DNA of 45,946 nt from Clostridiales bacterium (GTDB taxonomy: Bacteria; Bacillota; Clostridia; Peptostreptococcales; Anaerovoracaceae). The stretch lies in the NCBI GenBank assembly GCA_009911365.1, contig QXXF01000027.1, forward strand, positions 1 through 45,946. Reading direction: 5' to 3'. Under the pieces are notes generated by a model that did not search any database, was not told the origin of the DNA, and saw only the letters and a list, made by a program, of their open reading frames with translations. Positions 15,402 to 23,896 of the stretch are shown here, piece by piece (the stretch's first letter is position 1; every line of letters starts with the position of its first letter). Both the position numbers and the translations under genes were made by a program.

Positions 15402-15929
15402 ATGGCGACCATTGACTTGATTGTATTGGGAATGTTGAAACGGGAATCCTTGAGTGCATACGATATTCAGAAACTGGTGGAGTACCGCAACATTTCAAAG
15501 TGGGTAAAAATCAGTACACCATCTATATACAAAAAGGTTATCCAGTTGGAAGAAAAGAGGCTTATCACAAGCCACACGGAGAAAGAGGGAAAAATGCCCG
15601 AAAAGGCGGTATATTCCTTGACGGATGCAGGAAATGAGGAATTTGAGAAACTGATGCTCGAAATATCCTGCAAGCCGATTAACATATTCTTGGATTTTAA
15701 TGCGGTTATCGTTAATTTAGAAAGTATGGAAAAGGAACAGCAGAAGGAATGTCTGGATAACATTGAGAGCAATATCAATGTACTGAAATCCTATCTTGAG
15801 GAGAACATGGACTTAAAAGAAAACGCCCCCGATATTCCTGCGACGGGCATGGCGGTTCTGCATCAGCAATTTCGATTAGTGCAGGCAATAGAAGAATGGA
15901 TAAGGGCATTGAAAGAAGAACTACTGTAA
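15402..15929 (+). CDS. PadR family transcriptional regulator 2
   Basis: A 175-residue winged-helix repressor, paralogous to PadR-1 along its whole length (IDLIVLGMLKRESLSAYDIQ, KISTPSIYKKVIQLEEKRLI). A C-terminal helical arm (residues ~90-175) mediates dimerisation in the family. AAAGGAGGG precedes the ATG. It faces away from mate-1 across a shared operator region and lies upstream of the AraC-GNAT/mate-2 genes, though a 130-base gap with its own ribosome site separates them. It most likely represses the divergent pump gene and itself. Confidence 0.9.
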   Translation: MATIDLIVLGMLKRESLSAYDIQKLVEYRNISKWVKISTPSIYKKVIQLEEKRLITSHTEKEGKMPEKAVYSLTDAGNEEFEKLMLEISCKPINIFLDFNAVIVNLESMEKEQQKECLDNIESNINVLKSYLEENMDLKENAPDIPATGMAVLHQQFRLVQAIEEWIRALKEELL

Positions 15930-16062
15930 ATGTAGATGTTTTAAAACATAGCAAGAATGATGAAAAGATAAAAAACTCCTTGTGCTACAATATTTTATTG
16001 GAATACCGTACAGGCATATCATAATGCTTAAAAGTGCGGGAAAAAGGAAAGGAGGTCGCAAA

Positions 16063-16950
16063 ATGCAAGGTCAGACAGTACGCATTGTTTCACAGGCTAT
16101 CCGCTATATCGAAGAACATCTGCATGAAAAGATGGATTTAGATATGGTGGCATCGGCACTGCACTATTCCAAATACCATTTGCATCGGATTTTTACAAAG
16201 ACCGTTGGCTTGACTATCCATGACTACGCAAAACGGCGGCAGCTTACAGAAGCGGCAAAACTTCTGGTGTTTTCTGCAAAGCCGATTATCGAGATTGCCC
16301 TTATGAGTGGGTATGAAAGCCAGCAGGCATTTACGGATATTTTTAAGGCGATGTATAAGACTTCCCCTGCGGAATTTCGGGAAACGGAAAACTTCTACCC
16401 GTTACAGCTTGAAATCTATCTGAAGGAGGAACTTGTAAAAATGGATTTGACAAAAGACAATATTAAATTTGCCACGCCCGAAGATGTGGATGACTGGATG
16501 GAACTGGTAAGCCTCACGATTGACGGCTATCCATGTCTGGATAAGGGAGATTACACCGCAAACCTGCATCAGTATATTGCGGATAAAAAGGCTCTGATAT
16601 TGCGGGATGATGATATGGCTATTGGCGTGATGGGATTTTCACAAGGCACAGGCAGTATAGACTTTCTGGCTGTCCATCCGCAGTATCGGCATCTCGGCAT
16701 TACAAAGCTGTTCCTTGATAAGCTGGCAGACGAGCTGCTTTATGGGAAAGAGATTATGTTGACGACATACCGTGCAGGCGATAAGGCAGATACGGGCTGG
16801 CGGGAAGAATACCGCCGTCTTGGATTTGTAGAACGGGAACTGCTTGTGGAATATGGCTATCCGACGCAGCGTTTCGTGCTTCCACCGAAAAACAAGGGGG
16901 AAACAAGGAATGACCGAAACACAGAAAAACCCGTTAGCAGAGAGCTTTAA
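16063..16950 (+). CDS. AraC-type HTH regulator fused to GNAT acetyltransferase
   Basis: A 295-residue two-domain protein. Residues ~1-110 hold the paired AraC/XylS helix-turn-helix: AIRYIEEHLHEKMDLDMVAS, KYHLHRIFTKTVGLTIHDYA, ESQQAFTDIFKAMYKTSPAEF. Residues ~140-285 form a GNAT acetyl-CoA fold with the FLAVHPQYRHLGITKLFLDK P-loop and a YRRLGFVERE end. The start is taken at ATG 16063, eight bases after AAAGGAGG; the frame is open upstream without a site. The 3' end overlaps mate-2 by 41 bases in another frame, so the two are translationally coupled. It may sense a drug and both modify it and activate the pump; this is inference. Confidence 0.85.
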   Translation: MQGQTVRIVSQAIRYIEEHLHEKMDLDMVASALHYSKYHLHRIFTKTVGLTIHDYAKRRQLTEAAKLLVFSAKPIIEIALMSGYESQQAFTDIFKAMYKTSPAEFRETENFYPLQLEIYLKEELVKMDLTKDNIKFATPEDVDDWMELVSLTIDGYPCLDKGDYTANLHQYIADKKALILRDDDMAIGVMGFSQGTGSIDFLAVHPQYRHLGITKLFLDKLADELLYGKEIMLTTYRAGDKADTGWREEYRRLGFVERELLVEYGYPTQRFVLPPKNKGETRNDRNTEKPVSREL

Positions 16951-18250
16951 CGCCCTATCCCTTATCCGATTTGCTTTCCCAAGCATGGTGATGATGCTGT
17001 TTATGGGATTATACACCATTGTAGATACGATTTTCGTAGCACGGTTTGTAGACACGAACGCCCTGTCGTCCATCAATATCGTCTGCCCCGTCATCAATCT
17101 GATTGTCGGTCTGGGGACGATGCTTGCGACAGGAGGCAGTGCGGTTGTTGCGAAGAAAATGGGGAATGGAAACACAGAGGAAGCCAGAAGCAATTTTACG
17201 TTGATTGTCGTGGCAGGGGCGGTTATCGGTCTGCTGATTACAGCGGCAGGGCTTGTCTTTTTGGATGAAATCATCTGGGGATTGGGGGCAAGTAAAGTAT
17301 TGTTCCCATATTGCAGGGATTATCTGACGATACAGCTCATTTTCGCCGCCTTTAATATGATGCAGGTGCTGTATCAGAATCTGTTTGTGACGGCAGGGAA
17401 ACCAACATTAGGCTTAGTGCTTGCTGTTCTGGCGGGAATCGCCAATATTGTTTTTGATTATGTTTTTATCGTCTTACTGCAAATGGGAATCAAAGGAGCT
17501 GCCATTGGGACAGGCATCGGATATATGATACCGTCAATTATCGGTACAATATTTTTTCTGATGAAAAGAAGTGAGCTGCACTTTTGCAAGCCTAAAATGG
17601 ATGTATCTATTTTGCTGAAAAGCTGTTCCAATGGTGCGTCGGAAATGGTAAGCCAGTGTTCCACTGCCGTAACGACATTTCTGTTTAATGTAACAATGAT
17701 GAAGCTGTTGGGCGAGGACGGCGTAGCTGCGATTACGGTACTCATCTATTCGCAGTTCCTCTTAACAACGCTTTATATTGGCTTTTCTATGGGAACAGCC
17801 CCCGTCGTAAGCTATAACTATGGGAGCGGGAATGTAAAACAGCTAAAAAAGACCGTCCGTATCTGTTTTAGATTTATAGCGGGGATTTCCATATTTGTAT
17901 TTTTATTTTCCATGTTTGGTGGAGAAAGCATTGCAAAGGTATTTGCTGAAAATAACAGGAATGTTTTTGAGATTACAAAGAATGGATTTAGCATTTTTTC
18001 ATTCAGCTTTCTGTTCTCTGGATGCAATATTTTTTCATCCGCATTATTTACGGCATTGTCCAATGGGAAAGCATCGGCAACCATATCTTTCCTGCGGACG
18101 TTTGGATTTATTATGGTGTTCCTTTTGGCGTTACCGAGATTTTTAGGGGTAACGGGCGTATGGCTTGCAGTACCGTTTGCGGAGCTTTTCGCGCTTATGC
18201 TGACGGTATGTCTGCTATGCAGGCATCGAAAACAGTACAATTATTTTTGA
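16910..18250 (+). CDS. MATE family multidrug efflux transporter 2
   Basis: A 446-residue inner-membrane exporter with about twelve helices. Features are FAFPSMVMMLFMGLYTIVDT, MLATGGSAVVAKKMGNGNTE and the second-half loop GFSMGTAPVVSYNYGSGNVK. It diverges clearly from MATE-1, so it is not a recent duplicate. ATG 16910 is used because AAGGA lies just upstream and it gives the normal MATE N-terminus; the upstream open frame belongs to the overlapping AraC-GNAT gene. It is followed by KTR-2. Confidence 0.9.
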   Translation: MTETQKNPLAESFNALSLIRFAFPSMVMMLFMGLYTIVDTIFVARFVDTNALSSINIVCPVINLIVGLGTMLATGGSAVVAKKMGNGNTEEARSNFTLIVVAGAVIGLLITAAGLVFLDEIIWGLGASKVLFPYCRDYLTIQLIFAAFNMMQVLYQNLFVTAGKPTLGLVLAVLAGIANIVFDYVFIVLLQMGIKGAAIGTGIGYMIPSIIGTIFFLMKRSELHFCKPKMDVSILLKSCSNGASEMVSQCSTAVTTFLFNVTMMKLLGEDGVAAITVLIYSQFLLTTLYIGFSMGTAPVVSYNYGSGNVKQLKKTVRICFRFIAGISIFVFLFSMFGGESIAKVFAENNRNVFEITKNGFSIFSFSFLFSGCNIFSSALFTALSNGKASATISFLRTFGFIMVFLLALPRFLGVTGVWLAVPFAELFALMLTVCLLCRHRKQYNYF

Positions 18251-18269
18251 AAGAAAGGCAGGCAAGAAA

Positions 18270-18452
18270 TTGAGACAGACAGAATGGATATTATGCCCTG
18301 TCTGCGAGAGCAAAACCCGCAGCAGAATTAGGGAGGATACTATTCTGATAAATTATCCTCTCTACTGCCTGAAATGCAGGCAGGAAAGATTGATAGAAGT
18401 GAGAAATCTGCGTGTGACAGTGGTTGGGAATGAATGGAAAAACGATATTTAG
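18270..18452 (+). CDS. Cysteine-rich KTR domain protein, copy 2 (altered tail)
   Basis: A 60-residue zinc-ribbon-like protein with CPVCESKTRSRIREDTILIN and YCLKCRQERL. The TTG start is a guess, as no ATG lies at the right place. Unlike copies 1, 3 and 4 it does not end in the EPD tail: it ends VVGNEWKNDI, then a GNAT gene follows, and the conserved EPD-tail DNA resumes only after that gene at 18956. The natural 3' end therefore seems to have been displaced by an insertion. Confidence 0.75.
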   Translation: MRQTEWILCPVCESKTRSRIREDTILINYPLYCLKCRQERLIEVRNLRVTVVGNEWKNDI

Positions 18453-18461
18453 GAGAGAGAA

Positions 18462-18956
18462 ATGATACGACCATTAGAAGAAAAGGACATTGATACGGTA
18501 TGTGACATTGTAAATGAGAATTGGAAAAATGTTTATTCTGGATATGTCAATCCGCTGCTGCTAAATTCAGATGGATGTGCAGTAAGGACACGCCGATTAA
18601 AGACAGATTTTGTCGCTCGCAGACTGTCAGAGTATGTGTGGGAGGAAGAAAACCGAGTGTCGGCAATGTTGTCTTTTGGAGATACGGCAGATGCGGATAT
18701 GGCAGGGGCATTTGAAATCTGGCGTATTTATGTTGCTTCCCAATTTCAAGGGAAAGGAATTGGGAAAATGCTGATGGATTTTGCCGAGCAAGAGGCGGAG
18801 GAACAAGGGTATAAAGAAATTGTGATATGGGCGTTTAAAAATAACCATCATGCGGTTTCCTTTTATAAAAAAAGAGGATACAGCACTGACAAAGAAGAAT
18901 ATTTAAGTGAGCCGTATTTTTCAATGGGAATACGGTTAAAGAAGAATATAGGATAG
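18462..18956 (+). CDS. GNAT family N-acetyltransferase
   Basis: A 164-residue acetyltransferase. MIRPLEEKDIDTVCDIVNEN begins the fold; WRIYVASQFQGKGIGKMLMD (residues ~87-106) is motif A binding acetyl-CoA; AFKNNHHAVSFYKKRGY (~124-140) is motif B. The substrate is unknown; small-molecule antibiotics or metabolites are both possible. AGGAGAG sets the start, nine bases after the KTR-2 stop. The gene ends directly at the repeated KTR tail (gagccagacacatag), which marks it as an insert between KTR-2 and its terminator. Confidence 0.85.
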   Translation: MIRPLEEKDIDTVCDIVNENWKNVYSGYVNPLLLNSDGCAVRTRRLKTDFVARRLSEYVWEEENRVSAMLSFGDTADADMAGAFEIWRIYVASQFQGKGIGKMLMDFAEQEAEEQGYKEIVIWAFKNNHHAVSFYKKRGYSTDKEEYLSEPYFSMGIRLKKNIG

Positions 18957-18973
18957 AGCCAGACACATAGATG

Positions 18974-19020
18974 CAGAGCCAATGAACGTGTGGGAAACCA
19001 TAGTTTGTTGGTTCTGTTTT
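18974..19020 (+). terminator. KTR-tail terminator, copy 2
   Basis: cagagccaatgaac (18974-18987) pairs with gtttgttggttctg (19003-19016) using a few G-U pairs, followed by TTTTT. It is preceded by the same gagccagacac sequence that closes KTR-1 and KTR-4. Confidence 0.75.
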
Positions 19021-19124
19021 TATACAAGCGTAACATCTAATTTAATTATGCAATACCTCTTATATAAGATATAAAATTTCCTATTATGAGAGATAAAAAC
19101 TGAAAATTTCATAAAAAATAGGAT

Positions 19125-19154
19125 TTGACAAACGGCTGATTTTCATGCTATAAT
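19125..19154 (+). promoter_or_regulatory. Promoter of the ABC-F leader
   Basis: A consensus TTGACA (19125-19130) and TATAAT (19149-19154), 18 bases apart. The leader-peptide start lies 32 bases downstream. Confidence 0.8.
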
Positions 19155-19185
19155 TGTTTGCACTAATTTAAAGGAGAACAGTTTC

Positions 19186-19284
19186 ATGAGCTTTTACATC
19201 ACAAACGAACTTCCGCCTAAAAAGAAAATCAGCTCTGTACAATCAAATCCGATGAAACATTGTACAGAGTATAGCGTAATATAA
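19186..19284 (+). CDS. ABC-F leader peptide, 32 residues
   Basis: AAGGAGAA (19171-19178) precedes an ATG opening a 32-codon frame that begins MSFYITNELPPKKKISSVQS and ends TAA. A Pro-Pro-Lys-Lys-Lys stretch at residues 10-14 would slow or stall a ribosome. The frame overlaps the first hairpin arm of the attenuator (19233-19269). Short leader frames of this kind precede many ABC-F resistance genes and sense ribosome-targeting antibiotics. Confidence 0.65.
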   Translation: MSFYITNELPPKKKISSVQSNPMKHCTEYSVI

Positions 19285-19508
19285 CACGTTAGGATTTCAT
19301 CGGGAAATACGGCAGTACATGAGAGAGATTTTATATCTTTTTCATATATTGTTTCTTTTCCCGTACAAATTTATGTGCAGCAGGCTATGGACAGTGTTTT
19401 GTCCGTAGCCTTTTGTTGTATATGGGCTGTTTCCTAAAAGCGGTTTGCGATGGAACGGATATAGCAGAAGGCATGATACCAAGAGTATCTGACTTCTGCT
19501 ATTTTTTT
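19233..19508 (+). promoter_or_regulatory. Transcription attenuator with two tandem terminators
   Basis: ctctgtacaat (19233-19243) pairs perfectly with attgtacagag (19259-19269). The loop sequence ccgatgaaa (19249-19257) can instead pair with tttcatcgg (19295-19303). Two terminators follow: ggctatggac/gtccgtagcc (19383-19410) with TTTT, and atagcagaag/cttctgctat (19461-19502) with a run of T to 19508. Transcripts would end before the ABC-F gene unless a stalled ribosome on the leader changes the fold. Confidence 0.75.
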
Positions 19509-19552
19509 GCCCATTTTGGAAAATCAGACAAGAAAAAGAGAGGACAATGATT

Positions 19553-21088
19553 ATGAGTTTATTAGAAGTTACGGGATTAACACATTCTTTTGGAGAAAAT
19601 TATTTGTTTAAAAACGCAGATTTTACGTTGAACAAAGGGGAGCATATTGGGATTGTCGGTCAGAACGGGGCGGGAAAAAGCACGTTCATAAAGATTTGCA
19701 CGGAGCGGCTTATCCCCGACTCTGGCAGGATAGTATGGCAGCCGAACACAAAAATAGGGTATCTCGACCAGTACGCCCAAATTGAAAAAAGTGTGGCGAT
19801 GAGGGAGTTCCTGCAATCCGCATTTTCTGGGCTGTATGAGATAGAAAACAGGATGAATGAGCTGTACTGCCAGTCTGCGGATGGGGATATGGCGAAGCTA
19901 AGCACGGCGGCAAGGTATCAGGAAGAATTAGAGCGCAAGGAGTTTTATTTGATTGACACAAAGATAGAACAGGTGGCAACAGGTCTGGGTTTAACTGCGA
20001 TCGGGTTAGACAGACCGATTGAGCAGATGAGCGGCGGACAGAGAGCAAAGGTCATACTGGCGAAGCTGCTGCTTGAGAAGCCAGATATTTTGCTTTTGGA
20101 CGAGCCGACGAACTTTTTGGACAAGGAACATGTTACATGGCTTGCCGAATATCTTTCCAGCCTGCCAAACGCTTTTCTGGTAGTATCGCATGACTATGAC
20201 TTTTTAGAGAAAATATCCACAGGGATATGCGACATTGACAACGAGAAAATCACGAAATATTTTGGCACTTATTCAGAGTTCACGAAAAAAAAGGCACTGC
20301 TCCGTGAGGATTATATCAGACAGTATGCCGCACAGCAGAAAACAATCAAAAAGACGGAAGAATTTATCCGCAGGAATATTGCAGGGAGAAAATCAAAAAT
20401 GGCTCGTGGCAGGCAGAAACAGCTTGACAGAATGGATAAGATGGAAGCTCTGGAACAGAAAGAAATCAAGCCGCATTTTCGGTTTGCGGCTCTCCCTCTG
20501 ACTACGACAGAGCATCTAAAAGTAAAACATCTGGATGTTGGCTACCACTATCCTGTTTTGTCAGACATCAGCTTTTCCATAAAAGGGGGAGAAAAAATTG
20601 TTATGACGGGATTTAACGGCATCGGCAAATCCACCCTGCTAAAAACGCTTATCAGCCAAATACCCTCATTAAGCGGGAGTTTCCGTTTTTCGGAGCAGGT
20701 AAAGATTGGGTATTTTGAGCAGGAGTTGGCATGGGCGGATATAGAAAAAAAGCCCATTCAGATTGTTTCCGATGCTTACCCGTCGCTTACGATAAAAGAC
20801 GTGAGAAAGCGTCTTGCAGGCTGCGGCATCTCAAGCAAACACGCCATGCAGGAAATCGGTACTTTGAGCGGAGGGGAACAGGCAAAGGTTAAAATGTGCC
20901 TGCTTATGATGAAGCCGTGCAATTTCCTTATCATGGACGAGCCGACAAACCACCTTGATGCGCTTGCGAAAGAATCGTTGAAAACCGCACTGGAAGAATT
21001 TGAGGGGACAGTGCTATTGGTGTCACATGAAGAAGCGTTTTACCGTGAGTGGACGCAGAAAGTGATAAATATAGAGAAGAAAATATAG
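19553..21088 (+). CDS. ABC-F ribosomal protection/translation protein
   Basis: A soluble protein of about 511 residues with two ABC ATPase domains and no membrane domain. Walker A motifs are GQNGAGKST (~35-43) and GFNGIGKST (~350-358); signatures are MSGGQRAK and LSGGEQAK; Walker B stretches are ILLLDEPTNFLDKEH and FLIMDEPTNHLDALA, both with the catalytic Glu. A charged linker (~235-305) would reach into the ribosome. The attenuator suggests antibiotic-induced expression and thus drug protection by ejecting a bound ribosome inhibitor. ATG 19553 is eight bases after GAGAGGA and is preferred; ATG 19547 would add two residues. A housekeeping role cannot be excluded, but the context is resistance cargo. 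Confidence 0.9.
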   Translation: MSLLEVTGLTHSFGENYLFKNADFTLNKGEHIGIVGQNGAGKSTFIKICTERLIPDSGRIVWQPNTKIGYLDQYAQIEKSVAMREFLQSAFSGLYEIENRMNELYCQSADGDMAKLSTAARYQEELERKEFYLIDTKIEQVATGLGLTAIGLDRPIEQMSGGQRAKVILAKLLLEKPDILLLDEPTNFLDKEHVTWLAEYLSSLPNAFLVVSHDYDFLEKISTGICDIDNEKITKYFGTYSEFTKKKALLREDYIRQYAAQQKTIKKTEEFIRRNIAGRKSKMARGRQKQLDRMDKMEALEQKEIKPHFRFAALPLTTTEHLKVKHLDVGYHYPVLSDISFSIKGGEKIVMTGFNGIGKSTLLKTLISQIPSLSGSFRFSEQVKIGYFEQELAWADIEKKPIQIVSDAYPSLTIKDVRKRLAGCGISSKHAMQEIGTLSGGEQAKVKMCLLMMKPCNFLIMDEPTNHLDALAKESLKTALEEFEGTVLLVSHEEAFYREWTQKVINIEKKI

Positions 21089-21129
21089 GTCAAAAGCACT
21101 TTTTGTAAATAGTGCCAGAGGTAAGGGGA

Positions 21130-21226
21130 AGCCCACCAAATAAAAAAAACAGTGTTTGGTGGGCTGCTTTGCCATGCCAAAAATAAAAGTCCTTCCAAAC
21201 CTGCTTTAGTTTGGAGGGATTTTTAT
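21130..21226 (+). repeat. Tandem hairpin pair, copy 1
   Basis: agcccaccaaa/tttggtgggct (21130-21140, 21155-21165) is followed by a second long stem, aaaagtccttccaaac/gtttggagggattttt (21185-21222). The same two-hairpin unit recurs at 27937-28030 in front of a sigma-factor gene. In both, the second stem buries the GGAGGG ribosome site. The first stem can also terminate the ABC-F transcript. Confidence 0.7.
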
Positions 21227-21333
21227 TGCCTGCAAATAGCAATTTTCGTTTACATATATCATATCGGAGATGGGTGGACAGCCTGTTAAAAAAATCCTTG
21301 TCAATGCAAGGGGGCTTTCTACCCAAGAAGTAG
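21226..21333 (+). CDS. Possible small protein behind hairpin repeat
   Basis: A TTG-initiated 35-codon frame (PANSNFRLHISYRRW, ending SMQGGFLPKK) follows the GGAGGG of the hairpin repeat at normal spacing, at the place where the copy at 28031 starts its sigma-factor gene. The composition is basic and no family is recognised. It may equally be a non-coding relic of the replaced sigma gene. Confidence 0.25.
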   Translation: MPANSNFRLHISYRRWVDSLLKKSLSMQGGFLPKK

Positions 21334-21370
21334 AAGTTGAATCTCTATATATAAGAATAATTATATCTAT

Positions 21371-21408
21371 AAACCGTGAGGGCGTGACAGCCTTTGCGGT
21401 TTTTCTTT
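21371..21408 (+). terminator. Rho-independent terminator
   Basis: aaaccg (21371-21376) pairs with cggttt (21397-21402), with an inner aggc/gcct stem, and T-rich sequence follows. Confidence 0.6.
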
Positions 21409-21518
21409 TGTCGTTTTTTGTTAGAACATGTCGCAGGACTGTTTTTAACGTGGGATGCCGTTCTCCGCCCGTCAATCTGGATTTTCAAAAAAATTCAGAT
21501 TGATTGGAGGAAATTACA

Positions 21519-21593
21519 ATGCTTGAAAAGCATCCAAACCGAAAAAAGGACAAGTATAATCCGTACACTTTGACGATAGCCGAGGGGCATTAA
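21519..21593 (+). pseudogene. N-terminal remnant of a sigma-like element protein
   Basis: TTGGAGG and an ATG open a 24-codon frame, MLEKHPNRKKDKYNPYTLTI plus four residues, then stop. The EKHPNR-KDKYNPYT start is that of sigma-70-like proteins of clostridial conjugative elements; the rest is missing. It runs directly into a MazF-like fragment, which marks a deletion join. Confidence 0.55.
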
Positions 21594-21795
21594 GGCAAAA
21601 TTACCGACACATACCGAAGTAAAGGATGTTGAGGGGCTTGACAGGGACTCTATCATCCTGCTTGAACAGATACGGACGATTGATAAGCGACGTTTGCGGG
21701 AGTATATGGGAACTCTTGACAAGCGTTTTCTTCCTGCAATGGACAAAGCGTTGGCAATTAGTATTGGTTTAAACGGATATTCGCAATGCCCATAG
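21592..21795 (+). pseudogene. MazF/PemK toxin C-terminal fragment
   Basis: A frame without a start reads KLPTHTEVKDVEGLDRDSII, then LLEQIRTIDKRRLREYMGTL and FLPAMDKALAISIGL. This is the C-terminal half of a MazF-type mRNA interferase; the N-terminal part of the barrel and the antitoxin gene are absent. It is a relic of a toxin-antitoxin module, probably from the element backbone, and should be inactive. Confidence 0.75.
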
Positions 21796-21970
21796 AGAAT
21801 TTAGATATGTTGGCGAGCCTGTTCCAGAATTGAATGAGCAGGAACATGCAGCATTTCTTATGAATTTTCAAAGATCAATCCTTTTATCATTAGAAAAACA
21901 GAATCTGTTGACCGCATCACAGCGGGAATGCTGTTTGCTTGAGCTTGAAAAACAATATCGTCTAAATTAG
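21785..21970 (+). pseudogene. Remnant of small protein preceding recombinase
   Basis: A start-less frame reads HREFRYVGEPVPELNEQEHA, then AFLMNFQRSILLSLEKQNLL and ends ELEKQYRLN. It resembles the small helical proteins encoded just before serine recombinases in Tn1549-like elements. The first residues are cut by the join with the MazF fragment, which it overlaps by a few bases. Confidence 0.5.
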
Positions 21971-22111
21971 AAAAAAGCAACGTCAGGCATAACCGCTTGA
22001 CGTTTTTACATAGTCAAGTGTGAGAATTACAAATTTGCACATTCGACATACCATTTTCAATTAACTATGCTGAAAATACGGCAAGGGATTGTCGGAAAAG
22101 GAGATATTCTT

Positions 22112-23896
22112 ATGTCAATAAATAAATACGAAACACTAAATCAAGAAAGGAAGATACAGCACACAAAGAGAAAAGTTGCCGCATACTGCCGTGTATCTAC
22201 GGACAATGAAGACCAGGCAAATTCATTTGAAAGCCAGCAGCGTTATTTCAGACAGTATATAGAGCGTAATCCCGATTGGGAGCTTTACGAAGTGTTCGCA
22301 GATGAAGGCGTCTCTGGTACGAATACGAAAAAACGGAAAGAATTTAACCGCATGATTGCGTGTGCAAAGAACGGTGATTTTGATTTGATTGTAACAAAAG
22401 AAATCTCCCGTTTTGCGAGAAATACCCTTGATAGTATATTCTATACCCGTGACCTCAAAAAGCACGGCGTGGGTGTTATCTTTATGAATGATAACATCAA
22501 CACTTTAGACGGCAATGCAGAGCTTCGCCTTGCCATTATGTCCTCGATTGCACAGGAGGAAAGCCGTAAGACTTCCGAGCGTGTGAAATGGGGGCAGAAA
22601 CGCCAGATGGAGCAGGGAGTTGTGTTTGGGCGGAGTATGCTTGGCTACGATGTGAAAGACGGCAAAATGTATATTAATGAGGATGAGGCGAAAGTTGTCC
22701 GTCTTATCTTCCATAAGTTTGTAAATGAGGGAAAAGGAACTCATGTGATTGCCCGTGAGCTTCGGGAGGAGGGCATTAAGCCCATGCGTGTAAAAGAATG
22801 GCAGAACACAGTCATTCTCCGTGTTATCCGCAATGAAAAATACTGCGGTGATTTGGTGCAGAAGAAAACCTATACGCCAGACTTTTTATCCCATGAAAAG
22901 AAGGTAAACCTCGGGCAAGAGGAATTTGTGATTATCAAAGACCATCATGAGCCGGTTATTTCTCATGAGCTTTTCGATAAGGCAAACCGCATTTTGGATG
23001 AAAAATCGCTTTCACAGGAGGGCAAACCGAAACACAGCAACCGTTATCCATTTTCTGGGAAAATCAAATGCGGATGCTGTGGTTCAAGTTATGTGGCGAG
23101 ATATAAAACCCGAAAAAATGGAAGCCGCTATAAGGCGTGGCGGTGTCTTGAAGCTGCAAGACATGGAAGCCCTCATGTGGACAAAGCAGGGAATCAAGTT
23201 GGATGCAGTGGACTTAGCATACGCAACGAAGATGCAACCCACATCATGTACCTTGTCACGAGCAGCTTAAAGTATAATAAGGAGAAAATCACTAATAATC
23301 TGCTTGCTATCATTAAGTCTATTATCGCAATGATACCACAGGTACAGACAGTTGAGAAACTAAAATCACAGATAAAAGCCATAGAACAAAAACGCACAAA
23401 CCTCATTGACCTTTATACATCTGGCGATATTACCAGAGATGAATTTTCAGCAGCAAGAGCAAAGTGTGAGAATGAGATTGCTGAACTGCAATCCGTGATA
23501 GATAGCATAGACAAACAAAGGGAGATAATTGAAAAACAGCAAGAGCTTGTTGCTGAAATTACAGAAGCCATGAATGAGATTATAAACGGCGTGGAATATG
23601 AAGATGATTTTTACAAAGAAATTTTAGGTAAAATGGTTGTGAATGATAAAGACCATATTGATGTGTATTTGAACCTGCTCCCCCTCAAATGGAGCTACAC
23701 GGTTGCAAAAAGCGTAAATTGTCCGCAGGGTAAACCACTAAAAAAAGCTGGGGCCCCTGAGATGGAACATTTCAAGGGCTTCTCTACCGCTTTTACAGAT
23801 GACACCATCAGGAGCAATAGATTTTGCCTTTGGGCAATGGAATCTGTTAGGTATGACTGGATTGTTCCAAGTGCTATTCTCTCTTGTTGTTGTTAA
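22112..23896 (+). CDS. Large serine recombinase (integrase of element 2)
   Basis: A recombinase of about 594 residues. The N-terminal resolvase domain shows YCRVSTDNEDQANSFESQ with the catalytic Ser, then EISRFARNTLDS. The recombinase domain has RELREEGIKPMRVKEWQNTV; a zinc ribbon reads CGCCG and a second Cys pair near AWRCLEAARHG; a long coiled coil (~430-510) and a C-terminal strand region follow. It is only distantly similar to the recombinase at 4510. The start ATG 22112 follows AAAGGAGA; the open frame from 22067 lacks a site. The last ~35 residues run out of frame into a broken ABC permease gene, so the gene ends in its target site, a probable attR. Confidence 0.9.
   Translation: MSINKYETLNQERKIQHTKRKVAAYCRVSTDNEDQANSFESQQRYFRQYIERNPDWELYEVFADEGVSGTNTKKRKEFNRMIACAKNGDFDLIVTKEISRFARNTLDSIFYTRDLKKHGVGVIFMNDNINTLDGNAELRLAIMSSIAQEESRKTSERVKWGQKRQMEQGVVFGRSMLGYDVKDGKMYINEDEAKVVRLIFHKFVNEGKGTHVIARELREEGIKPMRVKEWQNTVILRVIRNEKYCGDLVQKKTYTPDFLSHEKKVNLGQEEFVIIKDHHEPVISHELFDKANRILDEKSLSQEGKPKHSNRYPFSGKIKCGCCGSSYVARYKTRKNGSRYKAWRCLEAARHGSPHVDKAGNQVGCSGLSIRNEDATHIMYLVTSSLKYNKEKITNNLLAIIKSIIAMIPQVQTVEKLKSQIKAIEQKRTNLIDLYTSGDITRDEFSAARAKCENEIAELQSVIDSIDKQREIIEKQQELVAEITEAMNEIINGVEYEDDFYKEILGKMVVNDKDHIDVYLNLLPLKWSYTVAKSVNCPQGKPLKKAGAPEMEHFKGFSTAFTDDTIRSNRFCLWAMESVRYDWIVPSAILSCCC

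Noticed and set aside
16844-16909. N-terminal extension of MATE-2
   Set aside because: It lies in the AraC-GNAT coding region and adds a charged stretch not seen in MATE proteins; AAGGA lies right before ATG 16910.
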